Made by a program: the position numbers and the translations under genes. Of a DNA stretch of 64,000 nt, positions 50,718-59,946 are shown piece by piece (the stretch's first letter is position 1; each line of letters starts with the position of its first letter). This DNA is from Robertmurraya kyonggiensis. Its GTDB lineage: Bacteria > Bacillota > Bacilli > Bacillales > Cytobacillaceae. Below the pieces are notes generated by a model, which was given only the letters and a program-made list of their open reading frames with translations, did no database searches and was not told the DNA's origin. The stretch lies in NCBI RefSeq assembly GCF_005116465.1, contig NZ_SWBM01000003.1, positions 248,001 through 312,000 of the forward strand, in the 5' to 3' direction.

Positions 50718-51217
50718 TAGTGTCTTCATGAGCTCTTCATGTAGACTCTATTTACTGGTTTACTCGGAATAGTGTCTTCATGGGCTCTTCATGCGGACTC
50801 TATTTGCTCGTTCACTCTGTATAGTGTCTTCATGGGCCCTTCATGTGGACTCTATTTACTGGTTTACTCAGATTAGTGTCTTCATGGGCTCTTTATGCGG
50901 ACTCTATTTGCTTGTTCACTTTGTATAGTGTCTTCATGGGCTCTTCATGCGGACTCTGTTTGCTGATTCACTCTGTATAGTGTCTTCATGAGCTCTTCAT
51001 GCGGACTCTGTTTGCTGATTCACTCTGTATAGTGTCTTCATGAGCTCTTCATGCGGACTCTATTTGCTCGTTCACTCTGTATAGTGTCTTCATGGGCTCT
51101 TCATGTGGACTCTATTTACTGGTTTACTCAGATTAGTGTCTTCATGGGCTCTTCATGCAGACTCTATTTACTGGTTTACTCGGAATAGTGTCTTCATGGG
51201 CTCTTCATGCAGACTCT
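50718..51217. repeat. Minisatellite of ten 52-bp tandem repeats
   Basis: TAGTGTCTTCATG begins at 50718, 50770, 50822, 50874, 50926, 50978, 51030, 51082, 51134 and 51186, exactly 52 bp apart each time; the tenth copy is partial. Each unit holds two TTCATG blocks (TCTTCATGGGCTCTTCATG) and a variable TTTRCTSGTTYACTC region with copy-to-copy substitutions but no length changes. No gene within. Same repeat family as 14814-14918. Confidence 0.95.
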
Positions 51218-51256
51218 AAAAGAGACTTCCCTCCGTTATGGAGAACGTCTCTTAAA

Positions 51257-51721
51257 TCATAGTCTCGATCTTTTATATACTTTTGGAGGTAGCTTGGACT
51301 TGCGAATCAATTGATTAATAACCTCAGAAAAAACAAGACCAAGGGCGATGGCCCCTGAGATCAATCCAGCTTTCGCAGCCAAACTGATGGCTAAATTGTA
51401 ATCATTTTCAACAAAGTTTCTCATGGCGTCATAAGCTAATCCTCCAGGAACAAGCGGGATAATGCCAGCAACATTGAAGATGATAATCGGCGTTTTATAC
51501 ATCCTTGCAAAAGTCTGGCTGATTAATGCCACAATAAATGAGCCTGCAAGAGAGGCAGGAACTGCATCTACTCCAAAATTGGTCATCACAACATAGATAA
51601 ACCAACCTGACATGCCAACAATCCCACATTTGATTAAGGAATCCTTTTGCGCATTAAAAATAATGCCAAACGCTGCGGTTGAAATAAAGCTCGTAATGAG
51701 CTGTTCAATAATCATATACAT
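51257..51721 (-). CDS. Threonine/serine exporter family, YjjB-type subunit
   Basis: 154 residues, four to five membrane helices (DUF3815/ThrE_2). Signature IPLVPGGLAYDAMRNFVEND-like (FNVAGIIPLVPGGLAYDAM). Encodes the C-terminal half-transporter that pairs with the YjjP-type subunit just upstream (8 bp gap). Together they correspond to a split ThrE exporter; in E. coli YjjPB exports succinate. RBS GTAGGAGAGTA. Confidence 0.88.
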   Translation of the reverse strand: MYMIIEQLITSFISTAAFGIIFNAQKDSLIKCGIVGMSGWFIYVVMTNFGVDAVPASLAGSFIVALISQTFARMYKTPIIIFNVAGIIPLVPGGLAYDAMRNFVENDYNLAISLAAKAGLISGAIALGLVFSEVINQLIRKSKLPPKVYKRSRL

Positions 51722-51728
51722 TACTCTC

Positions 51729-52490
51729 CTACAAAAAAGTTAAGACGACTGCGACACCTGAACCAATCGCAAAGGCCGTTAATAAAGCTTCGGCTCCCTT
51801 TGACAGACCTGATACAAGATGCCCCGCCATTAAATCACGAACAGCATTCGTCAAGACCAGTCCAGGTACAAGTGGCATGACAGAACCAATGATAATTTTA
51901 TCAAGCTCATAGCCCCAGCCAACGGAGACAAAAAATAGAGAAAGAAGCGCAATAATCAATGAAGCCACAAATTCAGCAAAAAACTTGATCGGAACTAGAC
52001 TCTGAGCCAATATAAAGGAAACCAATCCTGTACCACCAGCAATTACCGCTGGTAAGAAATCAACCCAAGTTCCCTTAAACATAATTAAGAAACATCCACT
52101 GGCAATCGCTGCAGCGAGTACTTGCAGCTTTACAGAATACTCTACGCCAGATTTCTCAATCTCTTTTAGGGCATGATAGGCCTCAGCCATCGCTAGTTCC
52201 TTACTCGTAATTTTTCTCGATATGCTATTAACCAATGTAACCTTATGTAAATCAGTGGTACGATTCGTGATGCGAAACAGCTTTGTTTTCGTCGGTTGTT
52301 CACTTTCAATGGAAAAAATAATGCCTGTTGGAGTGACATAGCTGTGAGATTCCTTCGCCCCAAACGCTTGGGCCATTCTCATCATCGTATCCTCGACACG
52401 ATAGGTCTCCGCTCCACTCTCAAGCATGATTTTTCCTGCAAGTAGACACACTTCCATCACGTCATACGTGTATTCCTGTTGAATCGTCAT
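51729..52490 (-). CDS. Threonine/serine exporter family, YjjP-type subunit
   Basis: 253 residues (DUF1212/ThrE). N-terminal soluble segment EVCLLAGKIMLESGAETYRV and VTPTGIIFSI, then five membrane helices with SVMPLVPGLVLTNAVRDLMA. Partner of the downstream YjjB-like protein. Exported metabolite unknown: amino acids or dicarboxylates. RBS AAGGGGAAAAGAT. Divergent from the HAD gene at 52671. Confidence 0.88.
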   Translation of the reverse strand: MTIQQEYTYDVMEVCLLAGKIMLESGAETYRVEDTMMRMAQAFGAKESHSYVTPTGIIFSIESEQPTKTKLFRITNRTTDLHKVTLVNSISRKITSKELAMAEAYHALKEIEKSGVEYSVKLQVLAAAIASGCFLIMFKGTWVDFLPAVIAGGTGLVSFILAQSLVPIKFFAEFVASLIIALLSLFFVSVGWGYELDKIIIGSVMPLVPGLVLTNAVRDLMAGHLVSGLSKGAEALLTAFAIGSGVAVVLTFL

Positions 52491-52670
52491 ATCTTTTCCC
52501 CTTGAAAAAATAATTTTAAACCAATTTCAAAAAGGCTCCTGAGAAATTGATCTCCTAAATATGTATTATCATAATATCAAACTAGACGAATGACAATTTT
52601 ACAGAAATTTTTCACAGTCACTTGTCATTCACTACCAAACTTCTTTACACTAATAAAGAGGTGAATACAG

Positions 52671-53516
52671 ATGGATTTTACAAAAATAAAAGTAATCGTA
52701 TTCGATTTAGACGGCACATTATATGAAGACACGCACCATTTCGAATTTCAAGCAGCGCGTCTAAAGGAAAAACTCCCGTTGGAAAAGCAGTCATTGTTTG
52801 AAAAAGACTTTCTAGCAGTAAAAGAAAATAAGCACCCTCTACGCATCGGGCGAATTTATGATGCCCTGCGAGACCTAATCTTAGTTTATTTAGATAATCA
52901 TGTACAGGAAGCGTATGATTGGGACGGCAATAAGCTTCCAGACGAAAAGGTGAAGGAACTGTATCCTGAACCGATTGAATTTAATCTGGAGACGATGGTA
53001 AATGTCGGAGACCCGTGGTGGACTTCTACCTCCATTGCGGTCCACTATGGACTTAATAGCAAACAGAGTTATCAAGCCTTTTTAGAAACAAGGGCATATA
53101 TGATGGGACCAGACTTTGAAATGGAACCGATAGAAGGCTTTAAAGAGGCGTTGGAAGGCATACATAGCAAAGTAAAGCTTGTTTTATTAACAAATAGTCC
53201 ACAACCAGATAGTGAAGCGATTTTAACAAAAATCGGGCTTGATCAAGTACTCGATTTTAAAATTTTTAATGGTGAAAAACCAACCCGTACAATCGAAAGG
53301 TTTGAATTTGTCAAAAATCATTTCAACGTTCAGTATGATGAAATCCTTAGCGTTGGGGACAATTGGATCAACGAAATCCATCCCGTCCAATCACTTGGCT
53401 GTATGACAATTTTTATTGACCCTCATGGCTTAGGAAACGAGACTTCTGCTGACCTTGTCGTAAAACGAATGGGTGAAGTCATCCCGTTGTTGCGAGCAGA
53501 GCAATTTATAGGTTAA
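52671..53516 (+). CDS. HAD-superfamily hydrolase
   Basis: 281 residues with HAD motif I VFDLDGTLYED, motif II LLTNSPQ (Asn/Ser), motif III Lys in GEKPT, and motif IV SVGDNWINEI. A helical cap lies between motif I and II (residues 20-150). It resembles phosphoglycolate-type/YjjG-like phosphatases. Substrate unknown. RBS AAAGAGGTGAATACAG. Confidence 0.87.
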   Translation: MDFTKIKVIVFDLDGTLYEDTHHFEFQAARLKEKLPLEKQSLFEKDFLAVKENKHPLRIGRIYDALRDLILVYLDNHVQEAYDWDGNKLPDEKVKELYPEPIEFNLETMVNVGDPWWTSTSIAVHYGLNSKQSYQAFLETRAYMMGPDFEMEPIEGFKEALEGIHSKVKLVLLTNSPQPDSEAILTKIGLDQVLDFKIFNGEKPTRTIERFEFVKNHFNVQYDEILSVGDNWINEIHPVQSLGCMTIFIDPHGLGNETSADLVVKRMGEVIPLLRAEQFIG

Positions 53517-53517
53517 T

Positions 53518-53550
53518 AAAAACTGCCCCAAATTTCGGGGCAGTTTTTTA
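53518..53550. terminator. Bidirectional terminator between HAD and recQ
   Basis: AAAAACTGCCCC-AAATTTC-GGGGCAGTTTTTT perfect 12-bp stem, reaching the recQ stop. Confidence 0.92.
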
Positions 53551-55659
53551 CTTATCCAAAAATACCTTAATCATCAGGTAGCTAACTTCTTTCGGCAATT
53601 GTTCCTTAATCGGCTTCAGCTTTTCCCGGCCAACTGTTTCGACAGCTTGCTCAAGAAGTGGCACGTATGCACTAGGAATGATGTCCGTCCATTTGATGTC
53701 CATCCCTTGATCCATACAATGCATGATGTGATTCTCGATTGTGCTCGTCGCCATTTCTCTTTTCTTCGCAATTTCCGAAACCGTTAAGCCCTCTTTAAAA
53801 AGCTGATAGGTTTCAAGATGAGAGTTTTTCTCTGGTTTCTTTTTCTTTGGAGCTGCATTGGTCACTACTGAAGCTTCACTCTTACGTTCTGGATTCGCTT
53901 CACAAAACTCGAGGATGGCTTGGATAAAGGCTTCCCCATACTTCTCTAGCTTCAATTCCCCGACCCCATTGACCTGCAGAAACTCATCTGGACTCAGTGG
54001 CAATTTTACACACATATCCTTAAGGGCTGCATCGGAAAAGATGACAAACGGTGGAACTTTTTCTTGATCGGCAATGGTTTTTCGTACCTCACGAAGTAAT
54101 TCAAACAGGGGATCCTTTGTAGAAACCTGAACAACTTCAATGATTTCTTTACGATGAACCATCTGTTTTCCGAGTAAAACATTCTTCCCTGCTGGGGTCA
54201 CAAAAATAGTCGGATAAGCCCCTTGCTCGACACCAATTAAATCCTGAGAAATGAGAAATTCGATGAATTCGCTCGCATCCTTTGTGCTCATTTCGTTTAA
54301 AATCCCATAGGTTGGTAATTTATCAAATCTCAACTCAATGATTTTCTTATTTTTCGATCCTGTTAAAACTTGAGCAACAGCCGTCTTCCCAAATCGTTGC
54401 CCCATGCGAATGATGCATGATAGAACCATTTGGGCTTCCCTTGTGACATCGACCGTTGAACGGGAATCAGTACAATTTCCACAACGACCGCAATCTTCCC
54501 CATCGCTATCCCCGAAATATGCGAGAATATAAGACTGCAAGCAGCTTTCAGTATGACAATAATCGATCATGGATTGAAGCTTTTCTAGCTCTCCTGCAAT
54601 TCTTCTCTCATCGGCAGATTGGTCGATTAGGAATCTCTGAACCTGCACATCCTGAGAAGAGTATAAAAGGATACATTCACTGTCTAAACCATCACGGCCA
54701 GCACGACCCGCCTCTTGGTAATAGCTCTCCATATTTTTCGGCATTTGATAGTGGAGGCAATATCTTATATTGGATTTATCAATCCCCATTCCGAATGCCG
54801 AGGTTGCAACCATAACCGTAGTCTCATCTTGAAGAAACTTCTCTTGCTCCTCGTGACGATCGCTATCACTCATGCCAGCATGATAGTGACCGACCGCAAT
54901 TCCTTCTTTTTGGAGCTTTTCATACAACTGGTCTACCACTTTTCTTGTGGCAGCGTAAATGATGCCACCTTCCTGCTCATTCTTTTTCACATAGTTTCGT
55001 AAAAAAGCGTAGCGGTCCTGCCCTTTGATAACCTGAAACGATAGGTTTTCCCTTGCAAATCCTGTAATAATCGTATTTTGTTCAGCAATTTGGAGGGTTT
55101 TACAAATATCAGCTCGAACCTGTGGAGTTGCCGTAGCGGTTAAAGCCATCACGATTGGTTTATTCGGGAGGCGGTCGATTAACTTTTGAATATGAAGATA
55201 GCTTGGACGAAAATCATGGCCCCATTGCGAGATACAGTGAGCTTCATCGACGGCCACAAGAGGAATCTCAATTCCTTCTAAACGTTCAATAAAATCATAG
55301 GATTCTAGACGCTCGGGAGCTATATATATAAGTTTGTATTTACCTTCCATCGCATCATTCATGCGCTCGTTAGCCTCTTGAACTGTGATGGAACTATTAA
55401 TATAAGTTGCTGGAACACCAACCTGCAGAAGTGTATCAACCTGGTCCTTCATCAAGGAAATCAGGGGTGAAATAACAATCGTTGTACCTGGTAAAACAAG
55501 AGCGGGAATCTGATAGCAAATCGACTTCCCGCCTCCTGTTGGCATGACACAGACTGTATCTTTTTCCGCTAAAACGGAACGGATGGCTTCTTCTTGTCCC
55601 TTTCGAAACGAAGAGTAACCAAAATAGGATTGCAAAAGCTGTTCAGCTTGTTCAAACAT
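53548..55659 (-). CDS. recQ: ATP-dependent DNA helicase RecQ
   Basis: 703 residues. Start ATG 55659 behind GTGAGGTTATTACCA. Helicase core: FRKGQEEAI motif 0, MPTGGGKSICYQIP (Walker A), VDEAHCISQWGHDFRPSY (DEAH), TATATP, and GRAGRDG motif VI. RQC zinc-binding cysteines in SCLQSYILAYFGDSDGEDCG and CGNC; HRDC domain (LREVRKTIADQEKVPPFVIF). An extra C-terminal HTH domain (HLETYQLFKEGLTVSEIAKK) extends it beyond B. subtilis RecQ (591 aa). 3'-5' helicase for recombination and replication-fork repair, working with TopB. Confidence 0.95.
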   Translation of the reverse strand: MFEQAEQLLQSYFGYSSFRKGQEEAIRSVLAEKDTVCVMPTGGGKSICYQIPALVLPGTTIVISPLISLMKDQVDTLLQVGVPATYINSSITVQEANERMNDAMEGKYKLIYIAPERLESYDFIERLEGIEIPLVAVDEAHCISQWGHDFRPSYLHIQKLIDRLPNKPIVMALTATATPQVRADICKTLQIAEQNTIITGFARENLSFQVIKGQDRYAFLRNYVKKNEQEGGIIYAATRKVVDQLYEKLQKEGIAVGHYHAGMSDSDRHEEQEKFLQDETTVMVATSAFGMGIDKSNIRYCLHYQMPKNMESYYQEAGRAGRDGLDSECILLYSSQDVQVQRFLIDQSADERRIAGELEKLQSMIDYCHTESCLQSYILAYFGDSDGEDCGRCGNCTDSRSTVDVTREAQMVLSCIIRMGQRFGKTAVAQVLTGSKNKKIIELRFDKLPTYGILNEMSTKDASEFIEFLISQDLIGVEQGAYPTIFVTPAGKNVLLGKQMVHRKEIIEVVQVSTKDPLFELLREVRKTIADQEKVPPFVIFSDAALKDMCVKLPLSPDEFLQVNGVGELKLEKYGEAFIQAILEFCEANPERKSEASVVTNAAPKKKKPEKNSHLETYQLFKEGLTVSEIAKKREMATSTIENHIMHCMDQGMDIKWTDIIPSAYVPLLEQAVETVGREKLKPIKEQLPKEVSYLMIKVFLDK

Positions 55660-55683
55660 TGGTAATAACCTCACTTTGTGGAA

Positions 55684-55752
55684 CGATATCGGCGAAAATT
55701 ATATCGGCGATTTTTCAATTATGTCGGCGAAAAACGATTTTTATCGGCGAAC
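55684..55752. repeat. Short tandem repeats TATCGGCGA, ~20-bp period
   Basis: TCGGCGA occurs at 55689, 55704, 55724 and 55744 (steps 15, 20, 20) between the recQ start and the HAD gene; the last copy covers the HAD stop region. Each is flanked by A/T tracts. Confidence 0.7.
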
Positions 55753-56541
55753 ACCAGAATTGAGCGTTTCTAGTATTTCAATAAGCTCCTCAAGATGCTT
55801 AATTTCATAATCTGGAATGACTTCATTACGTTCTTTATCATGGCGATTGATCCAGACAGATTTCATCCCGGCTCGTGATGCGCCAAGAATATCTGTCATT
55901 AGGTTGTCCCCTACCATTATAGCCTCATCCTTGGAAACATTCATAATCTGCAAGGCATGCTCAAAAATAGTCGGGTCTGGCTTCCCTCTTCCAAATGCCC
56001 CCGATATAACAATTTCGTCAAAATATGGCGCGATTTCTGGAGTTATTGCTAGCTTCGTATTTTGTAGATCTGGTGAACCATTGGTTAGAAGAAGAAGCTT
56101 GTACTCATCTTTCAACTTGTCCAATACAGCAAAAGTTTCTTCATAGACAAATGGCTTATTTCGTCGTTCTTGCGGGAAGCGCTCTGCCAGTTCTTCTCCA
56201 AAAACGGCATCATCAATTCCGAGTGCAAGCAATCCTTGTGTCCAAGCCTCTTTTCGATAGTTAGGGGCAATCTCTTTCATTTTACGAAAATCATCGGTAT
56301 CATCGAGGAAATTTCCCCATAATCCTTCAAATGGATTAATCCCAATTATTTTTGTAAAAGGAAAGGTTTCATAGGATGCATAAATCCCACTGGCTTTTTC
56401 TCGTACGGCTGCTTCTAGTTCTACATGAGAGATTCCATATTTCTCTTCTGCCAATAAGCATGTTGCGACAAATGCTTCTTTGACACTTTTCTGATCCCAA
56501 AGCAATGTATCATCTAAATCAAAAATAACCGCTTTAACCAC
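55741..56541 (-). CDS. HAD family phosphatase (YsaA-like)
   Basis: 266 residues, GTG start 56541 behind AGGAGGTTTTCGGA. Motif [10 protein letters not shown], motif [12 protein letters not shown], motif III Lys in [17 protein letters not shown], motif [15 protein letters not shown]. The DLDDTL variant and C1 cap suggest YsaA/YjjG-type small-molecule phosphatase (phosphoserine- or nucleotide-directed activity has been proposed for relatives). Upstream of recQ on the same strand. Confidence 0.87.
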   Translation of the reverse strand: MVKAVIFDLDDTLLWDQKSVKEAFVATCLLAEEKYGISHVELEAAVREKASGIYASYETFPFTKIIGINPFEGLWGNFLDDTDDFRKMKEIAPNYRKEAWTQGLLALGIDDAVFGEELAERFPQERRNKPFVYEETFAVLDKLKDEYKLLLLTNGSPDLQNTKLAITPEIAPYFDEIVISGAFGRGKPDPTIFEHALQIMNVSKDEAIMVGDNLMTDILGASRAGMKSVWINRHDKERNEVIPDYEIKHLEELIEILETLNSGVRR

Positions 56542-56728
56542 TCCGAAAACCTCCTACACCAAATACTTTTATTCTAAGATTACAAGCAAAATAGGGAATA
56601 GTAAATAGCGAGAGAAGGCTTATTTCTCAATTTTAAGATGGGAAATATTAATTTCTTGTATTTTTGTATTTTTCAGTTAAAATAATATTTAGGAAACCGA
56701 AATTTCTTCATAGAAAGAAGTGTTATTC

Positions 56729-57943
56729 ATGGACGGTCAACAAATCGCGAAGCACAACCTACGTATTATGTGGTTTGCGAATTTTTTTATTTCTGGCAGC
56801 ATGACGATGGTTCTTCCCTTTATTTCACTTTATATTGAGACCTTCGGAAACTTTTCAGAGAAGTATGTTCAGCATTGGTCTGGTTTGACCTTTGGCGTTA
56901 CCTTTGTAACCGCCTTTTTATTTTCACCACTTTGGGGAAGAATCGGTGATAAATACGGACGAAAGAGAATACTTATCTTTTCTGCATTCGGGATGGCCTT
57001 TTCCATTATGATTATGGGATTTGTTCAATCGGTTTGGCAGTTATTTTTACTAAGAACGTTCATGGGGATATTTGCTGGATTCATCTCCATGTCACAAGCA
57101 TTCATCTCGACGCAAACGCCTAAAAAGATTGCAGGTCGAGTTTTAGGAACCTTACAAACGGGTAGTATCACTGGACAATTAATCGGGCCATTACTCGGTG
57201 GTGTATTAGCAGACTCCTTCGGATATGCTTCTACTTTTAAATGGACGTCCATCGCTATTTTCATTTCTGCCATTCTTGTCATCACGACCAAGGAATACAG
57301 GATGGAGGATGCAAAAGGAACAAAAACCTCTTACACAACAAAAGAGATCTTCAAGCATATTGGACGAAATCCTTTGCTGCTAAATGTTTTATTAATCTCA
57401 ACCCTTATTCAAATAGCTCATTTTAGCATTCAGCCGATTTTATCCTTGTATGTGAGCGAGCTACACGGTCCCGCTAATCTAGCTTTCTTTTCAGGAATTG
57501 CATTTTCGGTAGCAGGCCTCGGAAATTTAATGATGGCTCGACAATGGGGAAAAATCGCGGATCGTTATGGATACATTAAAGTATTAATTGCCCTTTTGCT
57601 AGTGGCAGGTGTGGTTTATTTACCGGGCGCTTTTGTCACAAACATTTGGCAACTCGTTATCATCAGATTTTTACTAGGAATGGCCATCGGAGGAATTATT
57701 CCAGTGCGGGTCGCTTATATTCGCCAGGAAGCACCAATTGCGATGCAAGGAGAGGTGCTTGGCTACAACACAAGCTTACGCTTCCTAGGGAATGTCATTG
57801 GGCCTGTCATGGGCGGTTTCATTGCAGGATACTTTGGAATCTCATCCGTCTTCTTTATCACAAGCGCACTACTGTTACTTAGTGGATTTTTGCTTATCGC
57901 AGTGATTCAAAGATATCCAACGTTCGCGAAGCAGCATGGGTGA
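56729..57943 (+). CDS. MFS drug-efflux transporter (MdtG-like)
   Basis: 404 residues, 12 helices. Start ATG 56729 rather than GTG 56720. Motif A GRIGDKYGRKRILIFSAFGM, motif C-like GPLLGGVLADSFG, and the second-half GKIADRYGYIKV loop. Antiporter-type motif C supports efflux; substrate unknown. Monocistronic, followed by a repeat array. Confidence 0.83.
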   Translation: MDGQQIAKHNLRIMWFANFFISGSMTMVLPFISLYIETFGNFSEKYVQHWSGLTFGVTFVTAFLFSPLWGRIGDKYGRKRILIFSAFGMAFSIMIMGFVQSVWQLFLLRTFMGIFAGFISMSQAFISTQTPKKIAGRVLGTLQTGSITGQLIGPLLGGVLADSFGYASTFKWTSIAIFISAILVITTKEYRMEDAKGTKTSYTTKEIFKHIGRNPLLLNVLLISTLIQIAHFSIQPILSLYVSELHGPANLAFFSGIAFSVAGLGNLMMARQWGKIADRYGYIKVLIALLLVAGVVYLPGAFVTNIWQLVIIRFLLGMAIGGIIPVRVAYIRQEAPIAMQGEVLGYNTSLRFLGNVIGPVMGGFIAGYFGISSVFFITSALLLLSGFLLIAVIQRYPTFAKQHG

Positions 57944-58430
57944 TCGGTGCATGATAGTAACAGTATTTCTTTACTAAGGGGATTACGAAACCTTCTTAGT
58001 TACCTTTGTTACTCGGTTTTATTCACTAAGGGCATTCAAAAAGGGCATTATGAAGCCTTCTTAATTACCTTTGTTGCTCGGTTTTATTCACTAAGGGCAT
58101 TAAAAGCTCTCATAGTTACCTTTGTTGCTCGGTTTTATTCACTAAGGGCATTATGAAGCTCTCTTAATTACCTTTGTTACTCGGTTTTATTCACTAAGGG
58201 CATTATGATGCTCTCATAATTACCTTTGTTGCCCGATTTTACTCAAAAAGGGTATTATGAAGCTCTCATAATTACCTTTGTTGCTCGGTTTTATTCAAAA
58301 AGGGCATTATGAAGCTTACTTAGTTACCTTTGTTACTCTTTTTTCTTCAAAAAGGGCATTATGAAGCTTTCATCATTACCTTTGTTTCAAAAAAAACATC
58401 CTGATGGGCACTATTGAATTTTTTTGCGCC
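57944..58430. repeat. Array of eight ~52-bp tandem repeats (second sequence family)
   Basis: TTACCTTTGTT begins at 58000, 58065, 58116, 58168, 58220, 58272, 58324 and 58376. After a first step of 65 (a 13-bp duplication of AAGGGCATT) and one of 51, the steps are 52. The unit reads TTACCTTTGTTGCTCGG then TTTTATTCACTAAGGGCA and TTATGAAGCTCTC, unrelated to the 50.7 kb family. No gene in this 490-bp gap apart from the lipoprotein terminator. Confidence 0.93.
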
Positions 58431-58439
58431 CGACCAAAA

Positions 58440-58478
58440 AAAGAGGCTGTTCCAAAATTCACTTTGGAACAGCCTCTT
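58440..58478 (-). terminator. Terminator of the lipoprotein gene
   Basis: GAGGCTGTTCCAAA-ATTCAC-TTTGGAACAGCCTC perfect 14-bp stem; minus-strand T-run TTTTTTT. Confidence 0.92.
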
Positions 58479-58481
58479 CTA

Positions 58482-58886
58482 TTAGTGTATTTCAATACCT
58501 GTTAAGATATTTTGTTCGCCTTCTTTATGATACTCGATCGTTACATGAGCCTCTTCTTCAATCGCTTCGAAATCGACATCCTGCACACCAGGATCTAGGA
58601 TCTGAAGTGAAATCGTGTCAGTCTCTGTATTTACTTCAATTGTGTGTGGATCTGCCATCCCCACATATGTTGCTTCTTCAACAATCACATCTTCTGTTTC
58701 GGTAGCTGTATCTTCTTCTACTGCTTCCTCATCTGTTTCAGTCTCATCGACTGCGTTTTCTTCTGCTTGATTTGTCTCTACTTGTTGGTCATCGCCGGTC
58801 GTCTTGTCCTCAGTGTCGGCTGTTCCGCAAGCAGTCATGACTAGTAATGCAAGTGCGGTTAATAAGACCCAAATTAGTTTTTTCAT
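58482..58886 (-). CDS. Acidic exported lipoprotein, unknown function
   Basis: 134 residues starting at ATG 58886 behind GATGAGGTGATTGCA. Lipobox VMTAC, then an extremely acidic low-complexity linker (residues about 24-70, mostly Glu, Asp, Thr), and a small C-terminal domain (YVGMADPHTIEVNTETDTIS, VTIEYHKEGEQNILTGIEI). The acidic linker may extend the domain through the wall. Family not recognised. Confidence 0.78.
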   Translation of the reverse strand: MKKLIWVLLTALALLVMTACGTADTEDKTTGDDQQVETNQAEENAVDETETDEEAVEEDTATETEDVIVEEATYVGMADPHTIEVNTETDTISLQILDPGVQDVDFEAIEEEAHVTIEYHKEGEQNILTGIEIH

Positions 58887-59081
58887 TGCAATCACCTCAT
58901 CCTCTTAGACGTTTTATTTCTAGTAAAGTTTCATCTACCATCATTAGCATAACATAATTTTTTCATACCTAAAGGCTGCTTCGGAGAGATTATTGTTAAA
59001 ATCTTACTACCAATTTTAACGTAGAAATATCCATTTTGTGCATCGTAGTTAGTTTGTATGTTTTTTTCTACGAAAAAAACT

Positions 59082-59177
59082 GGCTCTTTTCTCATTGATT
59101 TAAGACTAGATATAGTTGAAAACAAAGATAAATTCTTTAATTTTTGTTCAAAAAGCAACAAAGTTTGAGAAAAGAGC
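59082..59177 (-). repeat. MITE-like element, copy 2 (96 bp)
   Basis: Terminal inverted repeats GGCTCTTTTCTCA (59082-59094) and TGAGAAAAGAGC (59166-59177). Read on the minus strand it opens GCTCTTTTCTCAAACTTTG followed by TTGCTTTT, aligning with copy 1 at 10599 and nearly the same length (96 versus 97 bp). It lies in the 337-bp gap between the lipoprotein start and glnQ-like stop. Confidence 0.6.
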
Positions 59178-59183
59178 ATACCT

Positions 59184-59213
59184 AAAAACCGAGCCTAACA
59201 TAGACTCGGTTTT
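59184..59213 (-). terminator. Terminator of the amino acid ABC operon
   Basis: AAAACCGAGCC...GACTCGGTTTT hairpin about 10 nt after the ATPase stop. Confidence 0.85.
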
Positions 59214-59223
59214 CATCTAGCCC

Positions 59224-59946
59224 TTATAATACCTTGCTTAAAAAGGCTTGCGTACGTTCATGCTGCGGATTGTCGAATAGCTCCTGTGGAACATTCTCTT
59301 CGACTATATAGCCGCCATCCATGAAAAGAACTCTATCTCCAACTTCGCGCGCAAAGCCCATTTCATGTGTCACAACTACCATCGTCATACCTTCTTTTGC
59401 GAGCTGCTTCATTACCTCTAGCACTTCTCCTACCATCTCTGGGTCAAGTGCTGATGTTGGCTCGTCAAAAAGCATGATTTTCGGTTCCATAGCTAAAGCT
59501 CTCGCAATTGCCACACGTTGTTTTTGACCACCAGACAAAGAATCTGGATAAGCATTCGCTTTATCCTCGAGGCCAACTTTTTTCAAAAGCGATAGAGCTG
59601 TTTCTCTTGCTTTATCTTCAGTGATTTTTTTCACCTTAAGAGGTGAAAGCATGATATTTTCTAAAACCGTTTTATGAGGAAAAAGATTGAACTGCTGGAA
59701 CACCATTCCAACTTCAGCTCTGATTTTATTAATATCTGTCTGCTTGTCCGTAATATCTACGCCTTCAATAGAAACATGACCAGCTGTAATGGTTTCAAGT
59801 AAATTTAAGCAACGAAGAAAAGTTGATTTCCCTGAACCTGATGGTCCAATGACCACAACTACTTCCTGCTGCTGGATTGTGACATTTATATCTTTTAAAA
59901 CTTCATTAGCACCAAAAGATTTTTTAAGTTTTTCTACTTTGATCAT
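59224..59946 (-). CDS. glnQ: Polar amino acid ABC transporter ATP-binding protein
   Basis: 240 residues; start ATG 59946 behind AGAGGTTAGCAACAGA, overlapping the permease stop (ATGA). Walker [11 protein letters not shown] loop [18 protein letters not shown] signature LSGGQKQR, Walker [14 protein letters not shown], switch His in VTHEMGFA. The sequence pattern is the GlnQ/ArtM/HisP family. Drives uptake of glutamine, arginine or cystine-like solutes; exact substrate unknown. Confidence 0.93.
   Translation of the reverse strand: MIKVEKLKKSFGANEVLKDINVTIQQQEVVVVIGPSGSGKSTFLRCLNLLETITAGHVSIEGVDITDKQTDINKIRAEVGMVFQQFNLFPHKTVLENIMLSPLKVKKITEDKARETALSLLKKVGLEDKANAYPDSLSGGQKQRVAIARALAMEPKIMLFDEPTSALDPEMVGEVLEVMKQLAKEGMTMVVVTHEMGFAREVGDRVLFMDGGYIVEENVPQELFDNPQHERTQAFLSKVL

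Noticed and set aside
50718-51217. CRISPR array
   Set aside because: Units are tandem with no unique spacers, repeats are degenerate along their whole 52 bp, and no cas gene is nearby.
57990-58430. CRISPR array
   Set aside because: Same reasons: head-to-tail repeats without spacers and no cas genes.
58931-59179. 82-codon reverse frame over the MITE-like element
   Set aside because: Half of it is the inverted-repeat element itself; composition is not protein-like and no ribosome site precedes it.
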